Assembly: GCF_016278775.1 (NCBI RefSeq) | Contig: NZ_JADQBF010000013.1 | Span: forward strand, 62,001-126,000 | Direction of reading: 5' to 3' | Source: Demequina sp. | Lineage (GTDB): Bacteria > Actinomycetota > Actinomycetes > Actinomycetales > Demequinaceae | DNA: 64,000 nucleotides | Shown here: in pieces, positions 43,404-56,719 of the stretch | Layout of the letters: every line of letters starts with the position of its first letter | Position numbering within the stretch: position 1 is the stretch's first letter | Notes under the pieces: model-generated | What the model was told of the DNA's origin: nothing | The model's input: the letters and a program-made list of their open reading frames with translations, nothing else | Databases searched by the model: none | Made by a program: the position numbers and the translations under genes

Positions 43404-44597
43404 TTAGCCCTCCAGCACGGCCAGACCCGGAAGGGTCTTGCCTTCGAGAAGTTCGAGCGACGCGCCGCCACCCGTAGAAATGTGTCCAAAGCCGGCCTCG
43501 TCAAAGCCGAGGATCCGGACCGCGGCGGCGGAGTCGCCACCGCCGACAACGGAGAAGCCGTCGGAGTCGATCATGGCCTGCGCGACCGCCTTGGTGCCGC
43601 CAGCGAACGCGTCGAACTCGAACACGCCCATGGGGCCGTTCCAGACGATCGTCTTGGCGTCCACAATCTTCGAGGCGAACAGCGTGGCTGAGTCGGGGCC
43701 GATGTCGAGACCCATGCGGTCGGCAGGAATGGCGTCGGCCGCGACTACGTCGTGCTCGGCGTCGGCGGCGAAACCGGCGGCCGCGACGATGTCGGTCGGC
43801 AAGACGATCTCGACTCCGTTCTCCTTGGCGGTGGCGAGGTAACCCTTCACGGTGTCGAGCTGGTCCTCTTCGAGAAGCGAACTGCCCACCTCGTAGCCCT
43901 GAGCCTTGAGGAAGGTAAACACCATGCCGCCGCCGATCAGCAGCCGGTCCGCCTTGGTGAGCAGATTGGCGATGACGCCCAACTTGTCCGACACCTTTGA
44001 ACCGCCCAGCACCACGGCGTAGGGACGCGCGGGGTCGGTCACGGCCTTGCTGAGCGACTCGACCTCCTTCTGGACCAGCAACCCGGCGGCTGCGGGAAGC
44101 ATCTTGGCGATGTCGTACACCGAAGCCTGCTTGCGGTGCACCACGCCGAATCCATCGGAGACAAACACGTCGGCGAGCGCGGCGAGTTCCCCGGCAAGGG
44201 CCTCGCGCTCGTCGTCGACCTTCGAGGTCTCACGGGCATCGAAGCGCACGTTCTCGAGCATGGCAACCTGGCCGGGCTCAAGCGCCGCTGCAGTGGCCTT
44301 GGCTGACTCGCCCACCAGGTCGGAGGCGAGAGACACGGGCTTGCCGAGCAACTCGGACAGTCGGGCAGCGGCGGGGGCAAGGGAGTACTTGTCCTCAGGA
44401 GCCCCCTTGGGACGGCCCAGGTGCGCCGTCACGATGACAGCGGCACCCGCCGCCAACAACTTCTCGATGGTGGGGACAGAGGCGCGCACGCGGCCGTCGT
44501 CCGTGATGGTGGTGCCGTCGAGCGGCACGTTGAGGTCAGAGCGGACCAACACCTTCTTGCCGGTGAGGTCGCCCAAGCTGTCAATCGTCTTCAGCAT
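43404..44597 (-). CDS. pgk: Phosphoglycerate kinase
   Basis: 397 residues. Transfers phosphate from 1,3-bisphosphoglycerate to ADP. N-terminal [37 protein letters not shown]-like segment (MLENVRF), [10 protein letters not shown] and C-terminal [11 protein letters not shown] are standard. A terminator hairpin stands between gap and this gene, so its expression is likely lower than that of gap or partly independent. Confidence 0.98.
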   Translation of the reverse strand: MLKTIDSLGDLTGKKVLVRSDLNVPLDGTTITDDGRVRASVPTIEKLLAAGAAVIVTAHLGRPKGAPEDKYSLAPAAARLSELLGKPVSLASDLVGESAKATAAALEPGQVAMLENVRFDARETSKVDDEREALAGELAALADVFVSDGFGVVHRKQASVYDIAKMLPAAAGLLVQKEVESLSKAVTDPARPYAVVLGGSKVSDKLGVIANLLTKADRLLIGGGMVFTFLKAQGYEVGSSLLEEDQLDTVKGYLATAKENGVEIVLPTDIVAAAGFAADAEHDVVAADAIPADRMGLDIGPDSATLFASKIVDAKTIVWNGPMGVFEFDAFAGGTKAVAQAMIDSDGFSVVGGGDSAAAVRILGFDEAGFGHISTGGGASLELLEGKTLPGLAVLEG

Positions 44598-44620
44598 GTC
44601 TGTTCCTTACTGGTGACAGA

Positions 44621-44658
44621 AAAACGTCCGCACACGCATGTCGCGTGCACGGACGTTT
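44621..44658 (-). terminator. Intrinsic terminator between gap and pgk
   Basis: Outer stem AAACGTCCG/CGGACGTTT plus inner stem CACGC/GCGTG with a five-base loop. On the minus strand it is followed by TTTTT, a true U-tract, 12-13 bases after the gap stop. The best classical terminator in the window; partial read-through would set gap above pgk-tpiA. Confidence 0.85.
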
Positions 44659-44670
44659 CTCACGGGAATG

Positions 44671-45759
<1,089 letters not shown>

Positions 45760-45767
45760 CTACAGCC

Positions 45768-45773
45768 AGCCTA
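45768..45773 (-). promoter_or_regulatory. Possible -10 element of gap
   Basis: TAGGCT on the minus strand, 92 bases before the gap start, in a 167-base intergenic region. Same hexamer as the rpsA promoter; the -35 partner is weak. Confidence 0.35.
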
Positions 45774-45842
45774 CTACCAACGATGCGCCAATTGCGCGCG
45801 ACAAAGGTCCCTCACAGGGGCTTGTCCGACGTGCGCGGCGCA

Positions 45843-46826
45843 CTACTCGTAGCGCAGCAATTCTTGGTTGATTCCCGCCTCTGTGTCGGGAATGCCGAGA
45901 TCCTTTGCCTTCTTGTCCGCGGTCGCCAGTAGTCGCCGAATCCTGCCTGCTACGGCATCCTTCGTCAACGGCGGAGTCGCGAGGCGACCAAGCTCCTCGA
46001 GCGACGCGTCTCGGTGTGCCATCCGCAACGTGCCCGCCTCCCGAAGGTGCTCTGGAACCTCGTCGGCGAGAATCTCAAACGCCCTTTCGACTCGCGCCGA
46101 TGCCGCCACAGCGGCCTGGGCGGAGCGGCGCAGGTTGGCGTCGTCAAAGTTGGCGAGTCGATTCGCCGTGCCGCGCACCTCACGCCGGGTGCGCTTGTTC
46201 TCCCACTCCAACACCGAGTCATGCGCTCCGAGTCGTGCCAGCAGCCCAGAGATGGCGTCGCCATCTCGAATGACGACCCTGTCCACACCGCGCACCTCGC
46301 GAGACTTCGCAGTGATGCCAAGCCTCCTGGCTGCGCCCACGAGCGCCAGAGCCGCCTCTGGCCCTGGCGACGTCACTTCGAGGCTCGCCGACCGGCCGGG
46401 CTCCGTGAGCGATCCATGCGCAAGGAAGGCACCCCTCCACGCCGCGACCGTGTCCTCGACCGAACCGCCCACCACCTGCGGGGGAAGTCCCCGCACGGGC
46501 CGTCCCCTGTGGTCGAGGAGTCCTGTTTGGCGGGCGAGCGACTCACCCTCCTTCACTACGCGGACCACGTAGCGATTCCCCCTCTTCAGGGCGCCGCCTG
46601 ACACCACGATGATCTCTGAACCGAGGTTGTACACCTCGTGGATGAACGTCCGCAAGCGCCGCGCGGACGCGGCAGTGTCCAACTCCGCCTCGATGACAAT
46701 GCGGCCGGACACAATGTGCAGTCCGCCAGCAAATCTGAGGGTGGTGGCGATCTCCGCCTTGCGAGACGAGATCCGCTCGACGGCGACACGCGCCAGTTCG
46801 TCCTTCACCTGTGCCGTGAGCGCCAT
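45843..46826 (-). CDS. whiA: Sporulation/division regulator WhiA
   Basis: 327 residues. DNA-binding protein conserved in Gram-positives, controlling division genes with WhiB in sporulating actinobacteria. N-terminal degenerate LAGLIDADG homing-endonuclease fold ([34 protein letters not shown]) and C-terminal helix-turn-helix ([21 protein letters not shown]). Follows yvcK by 32 bases in the uvrC-rapZ-yvcK-whiA operon. Confidence 0.95.
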   Translation of the reverse strand: MALTAQVKDELARVAVERISSRKAEIATTLRFAGGLHIVSGRIVIEAELDTAASARRLRTFIHEVYNLGSEIIVVSGGALKRGNRYVVRVVKEGESLARQTGLLDHRGRPVRGLPPQVVGGSVEDTVAAWRGAFLAHGSLTEPGRSASLEVTSPGPEAALALVGAARRLGITAKSREVRGVDRVVIRDGDAISGLLARLGAHDSVLEWENKRTRREVRGTANRLANFDDANLRRSAQAAVAASARVERAFEILADEVPEHLREAGTLRMAHRDASLEELGRLATPPLTKDAVAGRIRRLLATADKKAKDLGIPDTEAGINQELLRYE

Positions 46827-46858
46827 GTCGCCTATCCTGCCATCTCGACGCCACCGAC

Positions 46859-47791
46859 TCAGGCCGAAAGGCCTCCAAGAGCATGAGAATAGGCCTGCGT
46901 GAGCCTGGCGACATCGTGACGATCGAGCGCATCGTCGCGCTTCATGTCGTGTACGACGAGCCGCGATCCCCAGTTCTCGATCTCCGCCACAAGCTCTCCG
47001 TCGCGCCCGTGCGACGTATCGGCGAGGACCACGGCGGGTCTGAATGCGGGTTCAAGCCGCCTCAGAGCCCGAATGTCGTCGACACGGTAGGAACCCTCGG
47101 TTTCTGCATCGACGTACGCGATGTTGAGCGTCAGCACCGTGCGGGGGCCAGCCTCGACGAGTGCCCGTGCCACCGGCCCCACCAAGAAGTGCACCAGGAC
47201 CGACGTGTACCAGGAGCCGGGTCCAAGGACGACGCCGGCGGCACCGGCGATCGCGTCAAGCGTGACCTGCGGTACTCGGGGTTGCGCTGGCTCGATGCTC
47301 AGTCCTGAGACGCGGCCTGCCGCCGTCGCCACCGCGACTTGCCCGCGCGCCACCGAACTCACGTGCCCGCCGTCCACGCGAGCTGAGATCTGCAGCGGCT
47401 CCTCGGCAAGGGGTAACACCCTTCCTTGCGCGTGGAGCAGTCTTGCCACCCAGTCCAGTCCCTCCACCACATCGCCTGTGCGCTCCCACAACGCCGCGAT
47501 CAGCAGATTCCCCAACGCGTGCCCATCGAGCGGGCCCGCCGTGGAGAACCGCGTCTGCAAGACGTCGCGCCACGTCCGCCCCCACTCTCCGTCCTCACAC
47601 AGGGCGCTCAACGCCATGCGCAAGTCTCCCGGTGGCACGATGCCCATCTCTTCGCGCAGCCTCCCAGACGAGCCGCCGTCGTCCGCGACGGTGACGATCG
47701 CGGTCAGGTCGTCCGTCACGTGGCGCAAAGCGCTGAGGCTCGCGTGCAGTCCGTGCCCGCCGCCCAGTGCGACGACCGATGCAGGCCTCAC
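46859..47791 (-). CDS. yvcK: Gluconeogenesis factor YvcK (CofD-like)
   Basis: 310 residues. UDP-sugar-binding protein needed for cell-wall homeostasis on gluconeogenic carbon; CofD-like fold without the F420 chemistry. N-terminal [18 protein letters not shown] and [22 protein letters not shown] are diagnostic, plus [15 protein letters not shown]. Start is GTG 47791, overlapping the rapZ stop by four bases. Confidence 0.94.
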   Translation of the reverse strand: MRPASVVALGGGHGLHASLSALRHVTDDLTAIVTVADDGGSSGRLREEMGIVPPGDLRMALSALCEDGEWGRTWRDVLQTRFSTAGPLDGHALGNLLIAALWERTGDVVEGLDWVARLLHAQGRVLPLAEEPLQISARVDGGHVSSVARGQVAVATAAGRVSGLSIEPAQPRVPQVTLDAIAGAAGVVLGPGSWYTSVLVHFLVGPVARALVEAGPRTVLTLNIAYVDAETEGSYRVDDIRALRRLEPAFRPAVVLADTSHGRDGELVAEIENWGSRLVVHDMKRDDALDRHDVARLTQAYSHALGGLSA

Positions 47792-48708
47792 TCCGTTGGC
47801 CGATCCCTGTGCGTGACCCTGACCTCGCTACGGTTCACGCGCAAGCGCTTGCCGATCTCCTCTGCGATGGCTACCGAGCGATGCTTGCCACCCGTACAAC
47901 CGATCGCGACTGTGACCGAGTGTTTGTCGTGCGCCCTGTACAAGGACAGCACTGACTCGAGCATCCCGGTGTAATTGTCGAGAAACTGTGCGGCCCCGTC
48001 CGACTTCAAGACGTGATCCCTGACGGCATCGTCCAGTCCCGTCAGGGCACGCAACGCGGGCACCCAGTGTGGATTCGGCAGGAACCTGACGTCCGCGACA
48101 AAGTCCGCATCCGACGGCAAGCCGTTGCGGAACCCAAACGACACAATGTTGACGGACAGTGGCTGGTCCGTGTGGCCCACCTCGATTGTGATGGCGTCGC
48201 GGAGTTCGTGGACATTGAGATCGCTCGTGTCGATGACCACATCGGCGCGGTCCCTGAGGGCCTCGACAAGCACTCGCTCCCGCCCGATCCCCTCTAGCAG
48301 GGTGCCGTCACGCTGCAGGGGGTGGGGACGGCGCGCCTCCTCGAAACGTCGCACAAGCGCGTTGTCGGACGCGTCCAAGAAGATGAGCCGCACATCGATC
48401 CCGCGCGTCGCGAGGTCGTCGAGCACCGCCTCCACGTCTTGAAAGAAGTTTCCGCCCCTCACGTCAACCACCACGGCGAGGCGATCCTGGGGATCCCGAC
48501 CCACCATCGTCACGAGACCACCCAGCAATTGGGGAGGCAGGTTGTCAACGACGTACCAGCCGAGGTCTCCCAGTGCTGCGGCCGCGCGCGTGCGGCCAGC
48601 ACCTGACATCCCCGTCAGAATCATTACCTCAGGGGCTACCGCAGGGGCGTCGAACTCTGGCTTGGGGATGCCTGAGGGGTACGTGACCGGTTCAGCCTCT
48701 TCCGTCAT
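47788..48708 (-). CDS. rapZ: RNase adapter/nucleotide-binding protein RapZ
   Basis: 306 residues. P-loop protein of the RapZ/YvcJ family. Walker A GMSGAGRTRAA (Arg in place of the usual Lys is normal for the family), YVVDNLPPQLL, and the C-terminal SFGFRNGLPSDADFVADVRFLPNPHW and GCTGGKHRSV. In E. coli it controls GlmS sRNAs; in actinobacteria the role is not established. ATGA overlap with uvrC before it, GTGA overlap with yvcK after. Confidence 0.94.
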   Translation of the reverse strand: MTEEAEPVTYPSGIPKPEFDAPAVAPEVMILTGMSGAGRTRAAAALGDLGWYVVDNLPPQLLGGLVTMVGRDPQDRLAVVVDVRGGNFFQDVEAVLDDLATRGIDVRLIFLDASDNALVRRFEEARRPHPLQRDGTLLEGIGRERVLVEALRDRADVVIDTSDLNVHELRDAITIEVGHTDQPLSVNIVSFGFRNGLPSDADFVADVRFLPNPHWVPALRALTGLDDAVRDHVLKSDGAAQFLDNYTGMLESVLSLYRAHDKHSVTVAIGCTGGKHRSVAIAEEIGKRLRVNRSEVRVTHRDRPTE

Positions 48709-50582
48709 GGCTCCAGAATGCCACTGTCTCCCCGCAGACTCGCGTGAATCGCGCGGGCCGTCGCGTCTCCGATTCCGGGAACGCGCGCGATCTGTTCGAC
48801 CGAGGCCTCCTTGAGAGCCGGCACCGAGCCAAAATGCCTGATGACCGCCTTTGCCCGGGTGGGGCCGACGCCCGCCACGTCGTCAAGTGCCGACGCCTTC
48901 ATGGCTTTGCCTCTCTTGGCCCGGTGGTGCCGAATCGCGAACCTATGCGCCTCATCGCGCACCCGTTGCAACAGGTAGAGGGCCTCGGAACCGCGCGGCA
49001 AGATGGCTGGGAATTCCTCACCCGAGATCCACACCTCTTCGAGTCTCTTGGCCAACCCCACCACGGGAATGTGCGCCACGCCCACCTCGTCCATGGCGCG
49101 ACGCGCGGCCGCCACTTGAGGAGGCCCACCGTCGACCACCACAAGTTGAGGCGGGTACGCGAACCGCGCGCTCTCGCGCTCCTGCGGAGGCAACTGCACC
49201 TCTTCGAGGTAGCGTGCGAACCGCCGTGTCAGCACCTGACTCATGGCCGCGGTGTCGTCCAAGGTATCGGCAACAGAGAACTGCCGATACTCCTTCTTGC
49301 GCGGCAGGGCGTCCTCGAACACCACCATTGACCCCACCTGGTTGGTGCCCTGAGTGTGCGAGATGTCGTAGCACTCGATGCGCAAGGGCGCCTCGTCCAG
49401 CCCGAGGTGCTCCTGAAGGTCGCGCAAGGCCTCCGAGCGCGTCGTGAGGTCCGACGCCCTCTTGAGACGATGCTGGTCGAGCACCTGCTGGGCATTCCGC
49501 TTGCCGGACTCGGCAAGTTCGGCCTTCTTGCCACGCGACGGCACCTTGATGCTTACCCCACTGCCGCGCACCCCGCGCAAGTACTCGCGAAGCGCGTCCG
49601 CCTCTGATGGCTCCGCCGGAACCAAGATCTCTGGAGGCACGGAGTCAGCCCTGGTGTAGGCCTCCTGAAGCAACGCCGCCACCATCTGTTCCACCGCAAG
49701 CGGCTCCGGCTTGTCGACCACCCACCCCCGCTCACCGGTGATACGTCCGTCGCGCACGTAGAACACGTGCGCCGCGGCCTCCCACTCGTCGTCAATCAGA
49801 CTGAAGACGTCAACATCCACGCCTTGGGACAGCACCATGGCGTTGCGCTCAAGCACGCTCGTTAGCGCACGCAGCCGGTCTCTGGCTCTCGCTGCCACCT
49901 CGAAGTCCTCGCGATCCGCGGCGCCCTCCATCGTGCGCGTCAGCTCTCTGATGAGGGGTTTTGCGTCGCCCGCAAGGACTTGGCACACCTTGTCGGCCAG
50001 CTCCCGGTGCTCTTGCTCGCTCACCTTGCCCACGCACGGCGCCGCGCACTTGTCGATGTAGCCGAGCAGGCAGGGGCGCCCTTGCCGCTCCGCCTTGCGT
50101 AGCACAGCTGGCGCGCACGTTCTCACGGGCAGAACTGTGAGGAGTGTGTCAACCGTCTCGCGGATCGCCCAAGCCCTTGCGTAGGGACCGAAGTACCGGA
50201 CCCCCTTCTTCCGGTCCCCTCGCATGACCTGCATGCGCGGGTACTTCTCGTTCATGGTCACTGCCAGGAACGGGTAGGACTTGTCGTCCTTGAAGACCAC
50301 GTTGAAACGCGGGTCAAACTCCTTGATCCAGGTGTGTTCAAGGACCAGCGCCTCGACCTCGTTGCGCACGATGGTCCACTCAACCGACGCTGCAGTCGTC
50401 ACCATGAGGCGCGTACGGGGATGGAGCGCGTTCAGCGGCTGAAAGTAGTTGCTCAGACGGGATCGCAGGTTCTTCGCCTTGCCGACATACACGACCCGGC
50501 CGTGGGGGTCGCGGAATCGGTACACGCCTGGCGCCGTGGGGATGGAGCCAGGCGCAGGGCGGTATTCGGAGGGGTCCGGCAC
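48705..50582 (-). CDS. uvrC: Excinuclease ABC subunit C
   Basis: 625 residues. Makes both incisions in nucleotide excision repair. GIY-YIG nuclease domain at residues about 15-95 (APGVYRFRDPHGRVVYVGKA), central UVR motif, RNase H-like domain (IECYDISHTQG; VVVDGGPPQV) and C-terminal helix-hairpin-helix (LDDVAGVGPTRAKAVIRHFGS). Start GTG 50582, 9 bases after the uvrA stop. First of uvrC-rapZ-yvcK-whiA and probably co-transcribed with uvrA. Confidence 0.97.
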   Translation of the reverse strand: MPDPSEYRPAPGSIPTAPGVYRFRDPHGRVVYVGKAKNLRSRLSNYFQPLNALHPRTRLMVTTAASVEWTIVRNEVEALVLEHTWIKEFDPRFNVVFKDDKSYPFLAVTMNEKYPRMQVMRGDRKKGVRYFGPYARAWAIRETVDTLLTVLPVRTCAPAVLRKAERQGRPCLLGYIDKCAAPCVGKVSEQEHRELADKVCQVLAGDAKPLIRELTRTMEGAADREDFEVAARARDRLRALTSVLERNAMVLSQGVDVDVFSLIDDEWEAAAHVFYVRDGRITGERGWVVDKPEPLAVEQMVAALLQEAYTRADSVPPEILVPAEPSEADALREYLRGVRGSGVSIKVPSRGKKAELAESGKRNAQQVLDQHRLKRASDLTTRSEALRDLQEHLGLDEAPLRIECYDISHTQGTNQVGSMVVFEDALPRKKEYRQFSVADTLDDTAAMSQVLTRRFARYLEEVQLPPQERESARFAYPPQLVVVDGGPPQVAAARRAMDEVGVAHIPVVGLAKRLEEVWISGEEFPAILPRGSEALYLLQRVRDEAHRFAIRHHRAKRGKAMKASALDDVAGVGPTRAKAVIRHFGSVPALKEASVEQIARVPGIGDATARAIHASLRGDSGILEP

Positions 50583-50591
50583 GATGACAGC

Positions 50592-53444
<2,853 letters not shown>

Positions 53445-53450
53445 AACGCC

Positions 53451-53456
53451 ACCCTA
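53451..53456 (-). promoter_or_regulatory. -10 hexamer, leaderless start of uvrA
   Basis: TAGGGT, 6 bases, GTG at 53444. The LexA box overlaps where the -35 element would be. Confidence 0.6.
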
Positions 53457-53467
53457 CGTGAAGTCTG

Positions 53468-53483
53468 TCGAACATGTGTTCGA
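53468..53483. promoter_or_regulatory. LexA (SOS) box upstream of uvrA
   Basis: TCGAACATGTGTTCGA: TCGAAC and GTTCGA arms with a four-base centre, an exact match to the Gram-positive/actinobacterial LexA consensus GAACnnnnGTTC with both flanking bases. Centred about 31 bases before the uvrA start; 72 bases before the divergent YciI gene. Confidence 0.9.
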
Positions 53484-53542
53484 ATCGCCGTCAATGCCCG
53501 AACTGGGACAACAGTCACGAGCCGCGTCCTGTTCCAACCGAC

Positions 53543-53548
53543 CAGAAT
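53543..53548 (+). promoter_or_regulatory. Possible -10 of YciI-like gene, leaderless
   Basis: CAGAAT followed by 6 bases and the ATG at 53555. First base deviates from TANNNT; no ribosome site is present. Confidence 0.4.
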
Positions 53549-53554
53549 GGTCTC

Positions 53555-53917
53555 ATGTCTTTGTGGATCATCCATTACACGTATGACACGCGGGACTCGT
53601 TGCGCGCCGAGACCCTTGACGAGCACTTGTGGTACCTCGCTGGGCTCGCCGACGCTGGCGCGATGATCGCATACGGCAAGTACGACGACGAGGCCGAGCC
53701 GGGCGCGCTCCTCATCGCTTCGGCGCCCACCAAACACCACGCAAGAGACCTGGTAGCGGAGGATCCGTTTGTCATCGTGGGAGCCGTCGCAGACATCAGT
53801 ATTCGTCCGTGGGACGGGCACCTGGGACCGTGGTGGAAGAACAGGAAGTCGCCTCCGATTGAACGGTCCAAGCGTGGAGACCTAGACGCGAGGTCGCGCG
53901 CACGACGAGCGCCCTAA
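53555..53917 (+). CDS. YciI-family (YCII) protein
   Basis: 120 residues. Ferredoxin-like fold of the YCII group: [45 protein letters not shown] and [17 protein letters not shown]. The usual His/Asp of the putative active site (the histidine in EHLWYL and the aspartate in EDPF) are present. Enzymatic role is unknown in general. A basic C-terminal tail of 20 residues is extra. Overlaps the convergent uvrB stop by a few bases. Divergent from uvrA across the SOS box. Confidence 0.85.
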   Translation: MSLWIIHYTYDTRDSLRAETLDEHLWYLAGLADAGAMIAYGKYDDEAEPGALLIASAPTKHHARDLVAEDPFVIVGAVADISIRPWDGHLGPWWKNRKSPPIERSKRGDLDARSRARRAP

Positions 53918-55974
53918 CCCGCCTGCATCATCTGGCGCAGTTCCTTCTTGAGTTCAGCGATTTCGTCGCGAAGTCGCGCCGCCAACTCAAAGTGCAACTC
54001 CGCTGCGGCGCCCCGCATCTGCGCTGACAATTCCTCGACGAGGGCCGCGAGGTCTTGCGCCGGTCGGCCAGCGCTCGCCGCGGCCTTCGCCGCTGCCGCC
54101 CCTTTGGTGTCCTTGTCGACCTGACGCAACGTGGCTACAGTGTCGGCCTCCTCGCGCGCGAGCATCTCCGTGATGTCGCTGATCTTCTTGCGCAATGGAG
54201 TTGGATCGATCCCTCTCTCGGTGTTGTACGCCACCTGCTTCTCGCGGCGGCGGTTGGTCTCGTCGATAGCTGCTGCCATCGAGTCCGTCACCGTGTCGGC
54301 GTACATGTGAACTTCGCCTGATACGTTGCGTGCAGCGCGGCCGATGGTCTGGATGAGCGACGTTCCTGACCTGAGGAAGCCTTCCTTGTCCGCGTCCAGG
54401 ATGCTCACCAGCGAGACTTCAGGGAGGTCGAGACCCTCGCGAAGCAGGTTGATGCCGACCAGCACATCGAACCTGCCCATGCGCAGGTCTCTCAGCAGTT
54501 CCACTCGCCGCAGAGTGTCCACATCCGAGTGCAAGTACTCCACCCGCACGTCCCTCTCCGAGATGTACTCGGTGAGGTCTTCCGCCATCTTCTTGGTCAG
54601 TGTTGTCACGAGGATGCGCTCGTTTTTCTCGACGCGCGCGCGGATCTCGTGAAGAAGATCGTCGATCTGGCCCTCTGTCGGCTTGACGACGATCTGCGGG
54701 TCCACCAGCCCGGTGGGTCGAATGATCTGCTCGACCACACCGTCGGCCTTGCCCAGCTCATACTTGCCAGGCGTGGCCGAGAGGTACACCGTCTGCTTGA
54801 TGCGCTCCTGGAACTCGTCCCACCGCAGTGGCCGGTTGTCGAGGGCGGAGGGCAGGCGGAATCCGTGGTCCACGAGCGTGCGCTTGCGGGAGGCGTCGCC
54901 CTCGTACATGGCACCGATCTGCGACACCGTCACGTGGCTCTCGTCGATGACCAGCAGGAAGTCGTCTGGAAAGTAGTCCAACAACGTGTGCGGAGGCGTG
55001 CCTGGCTCGCGTTGTTCGATGTGCCGCGAGTAGTTCTCGATGCCGCTGCAGGTGCCCACTGAACGCATCATCTCCAGGTCAAACGTGGTGCGCATCTTGA
55101 GTCGTTGCGCCTCGAGCAACTTGTTCTGGCGCTCCAGCTCCTCGAGACGCTCGCCCAACTCCTGCTCAATGGTCGAGATGGCCTTGTTCATGCGCTGTTC
55201 GCTCGCCACATAGTGCGACGCAGGGAAGATGTGAACTTGATCCCGACTGGCGACCACCTGTCCTGTGAGGGGATGCAGGGTGTACAGCGCCTCAACCTCG
55301 TCGCCAAACATCTCGATGCGGATGGCGAGTTCTTCGTACACGGGGATGATCTCGACAGTGTCGCCGCGCACCCTGAAGGTGCCGCGCGTGAACGCCAGGT
55401 CGTTGCGCGCGTACTGCATCTGTACAAACTCCCGTAGCAGCGCGTCGCGCGGCAGCACGTCTCCTACCTGCAGGCTGACCATCCCCTGGATGTACTCCTC
55501 TGGGGTTCCCAGTCCATAGATGCACGACACGGAGGACACGACAATCACGTCGCGCCTGGTTAGCAAGGAGTTGGTCGCGGAGTATCGCAGCCTCTCCACC
55601 TCCTCGTTGATCGAGGAGTCCTTCTCAATGAAGGTGTCGGTCTGCGGAACGTACGCCTCTGGCTGGTAGTAGTCGTAGTAGCTCACAAAGTACTCGACCG
55701 CGTTGTGCGGCATGAGGTCCCTGAACTCGTTCGCCAACTGGGCCGCGAGGGTCTTGTTGTGGGCCATCACCAAGGTAGGCCGCTGCAGGCGCTCGATGAG
55801 CCAAGCCGTGGTGGCCGACTTTCCGGTTCCGGTAGCGCCCAGCAGCACAACGTCCGGCTCCCCCGCCTGGATTCTCGTGGCCAGATCCTCAATCGCCGCA
55901 GGCTGGTCGCCGGAAGGCTTGTACTCAGAAACCACCTGGAACGGGTTCTGCGCGCGGCGCAAGTCTGACGTCAT
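53914..55974 (-). CDS. uvrB: Excinuclease ABC subunit B
   Basis: 686 residues. Helicase-like damage verifier. Walker [14 protein letters not shown] near residue 45, the beta-hairpin region [26 protein letters not shown] (motif II) and C-terminal UVR domain [21 protein letters not shown], which binds UvrC. A TACCGT hexamer 6 bases before the ATG suggests a leaderless transcript. No LexA box is seen in its 38-base upstream gap. Confidence 0.98.
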   Translation of the reverse strand: MTSDLRRAQNPFQVVSEYKPSGDQPAAIEDLATRIQAGEPDVVLLGATGTGKSATTAWLIERLQRPTLVMAHNKTLAAQLANEFRDLMPHNAVEYFVSYYDYYQPEAYVPQTDTFIEKDSSINEEVERLRYSATNSLLTRRDVIVVSSVSCIYGLGTPEEYIQGMVSLQVGDVLPRDALLREFVQMQYARNDLAFTRGTFRVRGDTVEIIPVYEELAIRIEMFGDEVEALYTLHPLTGQVVASRDQVHIFPASHYVASEQRMNKAISTIEQELGERLEELERQNKLLEAQRLKMRTTFDLEMMRSVGTCSGIENYSRHIEQREPGTPPHTLLDYFPDDFLLVIDESHVTVSQIGAMYEGDASRKRTLVDHGFRLPSALDNRPLRWDEFQERIKQTVYLSATPGKYELGKADGVVEQIIRPTGLVDPQIVVKPTEGQIDDLLHEIRARVEKNERILVTTLTKKMAEDLTEYISERDVRVEYLHSDVDTLRRVELLRDLRMGRFDVLVGINLLREGLDLPEVSLVSILDADKEGFLRSGTSLIQTIGRAARNVSGEVHMYADTVTDSMAAAIDETNRRREKQVAYNTERGIDPTPLRKKISDITEMLAREEADTVATLRQVDKDTKGAAAAKAAASAGRPAQDLAALVEELSAQMRGAAAELHFELAARLRDEIAELKKELRQMMQAG

Positions 55975-55980
55975 GCCTCA

Positions 55981-55986
55981 ACGGTA
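55981..55986 (-). promoter_or_regulatory. -10 hexamer, leaderless start of uvrB
   Basis: TACCGT, 6 bases, ATG at 55974; same hexamer and spacing as the DEAD-box helicase gene. Confidence 0.6.
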
Positions 55987-56012
55987 ACGCCGCGGTCTGA
56001 CAAGCAGCCCAG

Positions 56013-56603
56013 TCACGGCAAGTGGCTCGACCAGAACTCGTCCACCTGGTCCCGCAAGTGCTCCACGCTTCCCGAACCGTCCAAGGCCACATCGCACGCG
56101 GCCGCGCGCTCGTCATCGGAAGCCTGCGCCAGAATGCGGTCCATCGCCTGCTCGTGGGTCAGCCCGCGAAGCTGCTGAAGGCGTCCGACGCGCACGCTGA
56201 GCGGCGCCGTCACGCACACGACAATGTCAAAGTCTCCACCTTGGCCGGTCTCGACCAACAACGGGATATCGTGCACCACGACCTCGACACCCTCACCGCG
56301 TGCCTGACGGTCAGCCGCGCTCGCCGCCGCACGGACATAAGGATGGATGATCTCTTCGAGGCGCACTCGCGCCTGATCGTCAGCGAAGACGATGTCGGCC
56401 AAGAGCGTTCGGTCGAGCACCCCACCCTTGACGACGCGGTCGCCAAACTCACCCACAATGTCGACGAGAGCAGCAGACCCTGGCTCCACGACGCGACGCG
56501 CGAGGTGGTCGTGATCAATGACGCGTGCCCCGAGTTCAGCGAATCGCTCCGCCGCCGTGGACTTACCTGCAGCGATTCCGCCCGTCAACCCAATGCGTAG
56601 CAC
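56013..56603 (-). CDS. coaE: Dephospho-CoA kinase
   Basis: 196 residues. Last step of CoA synthesis: ATP-dependent phosphorylation of dephospho-CoA. P-loop GLTGGIAAGKST, ARVIDHDHLARRVVEPG and VHDIPLLVETG are diagnostic. Start chosen at GTG 56603 (reads MLRIGLTGG); a TTG two codons earlier is the alternative. CAGCCT lies 6 bases before the GTG, possibly another leaderless -10. Follows rpsA after a strong hairpin. Confidence 0.94.
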   Translation of the reverse strand: MLRIGLTGGIAAGKSTAAERFAELGARVIDHDHLARRVVEPGSAALVDIVGEFGDRVVKGGVLDRTLLADIVFADDQARVRLEEIIHPYVRAAASAADRQARGEGVEVVVHDIPLLVETGQGGDFDIVVCVTAPLSVRVGRLQQLRGLTHEQAMDRILAQASDDERAAACDVALDGSGSVEHLRDQVDEFWSSHLP

Positions 56604-56669
56604 TGGCAAAGGCTGTCACGGAACGACAGCCCGCGCAAGACAGAGATCGCCAAGCGCCCGCTCAACGAC

Positions 56670-56703
56670 GTGGGGCCCCTGACCTTGCGGTCAGGGGCCC
56701 CAC
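56670..56703 (-). terminator. Perfect 15-bp hairpin after rpsA
   Basis: Arms GTGGGGCCCCTGACC and its complement enclose a four-base loop, starting 16 bases after the rpsA stop. No U-tract follows on the minus strand. Very stable; likely terminator between rpsA and coaE and a 3' end protector. Confidence 0.75.
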
Positions 56704-56719
56704 GATCGTGATGTGTTGG

